Shown here in pieces: positions 16,678-18,353 of a DNA stretch of 18,353 nt. The stretch is from contig CAXBRK010000032.1 in the NCBI GenBank assembly GCA_963978155.1, positions 1 through 18,353 of the forward strand, read 5' to 3'. Positions within the stretch are counted from its first letter, which is position 1, and every line of letters starts with the position of its first letter. The translations under genes were made by a program, and so were the position numbers. The DNA comes from UBA8653 sp963978155 (GTDB lineage: Bacteria > Planctomycetota > Phycisphaerae > Phycisphaerales > SM1A02). The notes beneath the pieces were generated by a model, which saw only the letters and a list, made by a program, of their open reading frames with translations, ran no database searches and was not told where the DNA came from.

Positions 16678-16684
16678 GTATCCT
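16678..16684 (+). promoter_or_regulatory. Putative nuoJ promoter -10 (GTATCCT)
   Basis: GTATCCT on the plus strand is the second arm of the inverted repeat in the 123-nt divergent gap. As a -10 it would give a leader of about 50 nt to the nuoJ ATG at 16744, whose GGAGGAG lies at 16728-16734. An operator role for the repeat is the alternative. Confidence 0.3.
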
Positions 16685-16743
16685 GAGCAATCCCACGTCG
16701 CATCGTGGAATTCTTTCATCCACCCGTGGAGGAGCCGGACCGG

Positions 16744-17742
16744 ATGCCCCCAGCCAGTGTGATTCATGCTTTCACCGTTCTTGCCGCGGCGGCCCTGCTG
16801 CTCTTGCTGCGGCCTACCGGATCCACTCGCCTCCGATTGGTTGGCGCGGTCCTCGGAATTGGGGCGTTCACGGGCATTCTTGCCCAGCTGCCCACGTTCT
16901 ATGACGGCCAAGTGATGCCCGGTGGAACCTTCTTCCTTCCGTTCGCTTTGATCTCCGTGATCAGTGCGGTGCAGATGATCACCACCTCTCGCCCGGTCTA
17001 CGCGGCCTTGCATTTCGTCTTGGTGGTGCTGGCCAGCAGTGGTTTGTTGGTCACGCTGGGCGCTGAATTCTTGGGCTTCGCGGTGGTCATCGTGTACGCC
17101 GGTGCCATCCTGATCACCTACATGTTCGTCTTGATGCTGGCCCAACAGGCCCAGTCGCCCGATCTGGAAGACGAACGTCCCACGTACGACCGATTCGCGC
17201 GAGAACCCATCGGGGGGGCCGTGGTTGCCTTCTTGCTCTTGGCGTTCATGAACCATCTGATTTTCACGGGGACCGGAGAACTCACGCCTGGTGATGCCGA
17301 TCCTGTTCCAGCGCGTCTGGCCGCTTGGGAGCGGGTGGGCAACATGCCGGGTCGGGTGATCGAATTGGTGGTGCAAGTTCCAGACTGCGAGTTGGCGTCG
17401 CTGCCCGAAGATGACGCGTTGCGTGTCGTGCCTGACCCTGACGGCTTGGCGGCCACCGTCACCGTCATGTTGAACGATGCTCCGGCTGAAGTTCGGCTCG
17501 AGGGTGAGCTCGCTCGTTTGGCGATTGAAGACAACATTCGCGGGGTTGGGGTGGCGTTGATCGAAGCCTTCCCGGTCTCGCTGGAACTGGCCGGGGTGGT
17601 GCTCACCATGGCCATGTTCGGGGCGGTCATCTTGGCCCGTCGTCAGATCGAGTTGACGGAAGATGAAAAACGAGAAGCATCCGGTCTGCCCAGGATTGGG
17701 CACCACGATGACCCCAAGAGTGGGGAGGTGACCCATGGCTGA
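16744..17742 (+). CDS. nuoJ: NADH:quinone oxidoreductase subunit J, enlarged
   Basis: The frame is open from a GTG at 16705, but GGAGGAG (16728-16734) sits 9 nt before the ATG at 16744, so I start there: 332 aa. Typical NuoJ is about 160-210 aa. The core is clear: RPVYAALHFVLVVLASSGLL (83-102), then GAEFLGFAVVIVYAGAILIT (106-125), and the last helix NIRGVGVALIEAFPVSLELA onward (264-298). Additional parts are two or three membrane segments at 6-23, 29-48 and 62-82, and a hydrophilic, beta-like stretch at about 175-262 between the last two helices. Known role: a membrane-arm subunit of complex I. nuoK overlaps it by 8 nt. No nuoA-I genes lie upstream. Confidence 0.88.
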   Translation: MPPASVIHAFTVLAAAALLLLLRPTGSTRLRLVGAVLGIGAFTGILAQLPTFYDGQVMPGGTFFLPFALISVISAVQMITTSRPVYAALHFVLVVLASSGLLVTLGAEFLGFAVVIVYAGAILITYMFVLMLAQQAQSPDLEDERPTYDRFAREPIGGAVVAFLLLAFMNHLIFTGTGELTPGDADPVPARLAAWERVGNMPGRVIELVVQVPDCELASLPEDDALRVVPDPDGLAATVTVMLNDAPAEVRLEGELARLAIEDNIRGVGVALIEAFPVSLELAGVVLTMAMFGAVILARRQIELTEDEKREASGLPRIGHHDDPKSGEVTHG

Positions 17743-18073
17743 GGCAGTGGTTCCTGAAGTCTTTGGTCAACTGGCCCTTGGTCACTACTTGATCTTGTCG
17801 GCGTTCCTGTTTGCCATTGGTCTCGCCGGGTTTGTGACTCGCCGGAACATGATCGTCATGTTCCTGTGCACCGAGTTGATGTTCCAGGCCGCAGTGATTG
17901 CTCTGGCCGCTTTCGGCCGATTCCACCTTGATCTCTCCGGGCAAGTCATGGTGATTTTTGTCCTGACGATTGCCGCCGCAGAAGCAGCCTTGGCTTTGGG
18001 CTTGGTGGTGCTTCTCTTCAAACGACAACCCACCCTCGATGCCGAGGTGTGGTCGGAGATGCGTGACGCATGA
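17735..18073 (+). CDS. nuoK: NADH:quinone oxidoreductase subunit K
   Basis: This 112-aa protein with three membrane helices is an MrpC-like subunit of the complex I membrane arm. The family signature is present: IGLAGFVTRRNMIVMFLCTE, then MVIFVLTIAAAEAALALGL. The two conserved membrane glutamates are Glu47 and Glu83, corresponding to E. coli Glu36 and Glu72 with a uniform 11-residue offset from a longer N-terminus. GGGGAGGTG (17721-17729) lies 5 nt before the ATG. It overlaps nuoJ by 8 nt and nuoL by ATGA, indicating one polycistronic message. Confidence 0.95.
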   Translation: MAEAVVPEVFGQLALGHYLILSAFLFAIGLAGFVTRRNMIVMFLCTELMFQAAVIALAAFGRFHLDLSGQVMVIFVLTIAAAEAALALGLVVLLFKRQPTLDAEVWSEMRDA

Positions 18074-18353
18074 TCGGTTCCCACTTGCTGTCTGTGCTGG
18101 TTGCCGCCGGTGATACCGCCCATGCTTCGGATCACGGTCACCACAGCGCTCACTTCCCCGTGGCTCTGCCGACGGAAGGCCTGGGCTACGCCGGCCTCGT
18201 ATTGGCTTTGCCACTTATCGCCATGATCCTCAATGGGGTCTACGCCATCTCTGGTGTTCGTTCCAAGCTTCCGGCTTGGACCACCGTAGCTTGCTTGGGC
18301 AGCGCCTTTGCGGTCGTGCTCAACCTCTACCTCAAGGCGGACATCGAACACCC
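18070..18353 (+). CDS. nuoL: NADH:quinone oxidoreductase subunit L, N-terminal part (runs off window)
   Basis: The frame starts at ATG 18070, overlapping the nuoK stop by ATGA, and stays open to the last base (94 codons). After an unusual N-terminal stretch rich in His (DTAHASDHGHHSAH, about residues 15-28) comes a first hydrophobic helix, YAGLVLALPLIAMILNGVYA, which resembles the 'PL-G---NG' start of NuoL. A second helix begins at WTTVACLGSAFAVVLNLYL. The position straight after nuoK supports nuoL, the distal antiporter-like proton-pumping subunit. Only the start is visible, so NuoM/NuoN or an Mrp-type subunit cannot be strictly excluded. Confidence 0.85.
   Translation, partial: MIGSHLLSVLVAAGDTAHASDHGHHSAHFPVALPTEGLGYAGLVLALPLIAMILNGVYAISGVRSKLPAWTTVACLGSAFAVVLNLYLKADIEH

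Noticed and set aside
16705..16743. GTG start for nuoJ at 16705
   Set aside because: No ribosome site precedes it, whereas GGAGGAG is ideally placed for the ATG at 16744.
16621..17736. Long N-terminal extension of pgsA to 568 codons
   Set aside because: The extension is antisense to nuoJ, rich in Gln/His/Gly/Arg, and lies before a canonical PgsA N-terminus at 16620.

Overview
The window looks like ordinary chromosome from a Gram-negative (diderm), aerobic, fairly GC-rich bacterium. The diderm call rests on lipopolysaccharide-export permeases (LptF/LptG type), a lipoprotein outer-membrane efflux factor and a periplasmic adaptor. Aerobic or respiratory life is suggested by NADH:quinone oxidoreductase subunits and the TCA enzyme succinyl-CoA ligase. 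A Planctomycetota (Phycisphaerae-like) source is my guess from overall gene style. No phylogenetic marker in the window proves it. I see no insertion sequence, prophage, integrase, tRNA, CRISPR array or toxin-antitoxin pair.

Layout. (1) 1-2312, + strand: the 3' part of a first LptF/LptG-type permease and a complete second one, overlapping ATGA. (2) 2313-7162, - strand: a four-gene tripartite efflux operon read in the order membrane-fusion adaptor, ABC ATPase, MacB-like permease, TolC-like lipoprotein. Every junction overlaps by 4 to 8 nt. (3) 7270-10310, + strand: sucC, a HAD phosphatase and a DUF418 membrane protein, nearly or actually overlapping. (4) 10367-11104, +: an unrecognised 245-aa soluble protein followed by an intrinsic terminator. 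(5) 11188-12084, -: a 298-aa protein with distant resemblance to the Gfo/Idh/MocA oxidoreductase fold. (6) 12143-12500, +: rnpB, the RNase P RNA, with a recognisable promoter and P1/P2 pairings. (7) 12564-15461, +: gcvP, the single-chain glycine decarboxylase. (8) 15458-16620, -: pgsA and pgpA, two consecutive steps of phosphatidylglycerol synthesis, in one coupled unit. (9) 16744 to the end, +: nuoJ, nuoK and the start of nuoL, membrane subunits of complex I.

How the parts work together: lptFG would help move LPS outward. The efflux operon would form a trans-envelope export pump. pgsA and pgpA act in sequence (CDP-diacylglycerol to PG-phosphate to PG). nuoJKL belong to the proton-translocating arm of complex I, and sucC and gcvP are housekeeping carbon-metabolism enzymes whose usual partners (sucD; gcvT/gcvH) are absent from this window.

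The most useful corrections are start sites. The longest open frames of gcvP and of the 298-aa gene both run into rnpB (sense and antisense), so their real starts lie outside it. The most unusual protein is NuoJ: 332 aa, with extra N-terminal membrane segments and a roughly 90-residue hydrophilic insert. I found nothing that amounts to a clearly new biological system. The best candidates for novelty are the two unrecognised genes beside rnpB and the NuoJ insert. All gaps without a gene are under 130 nt.
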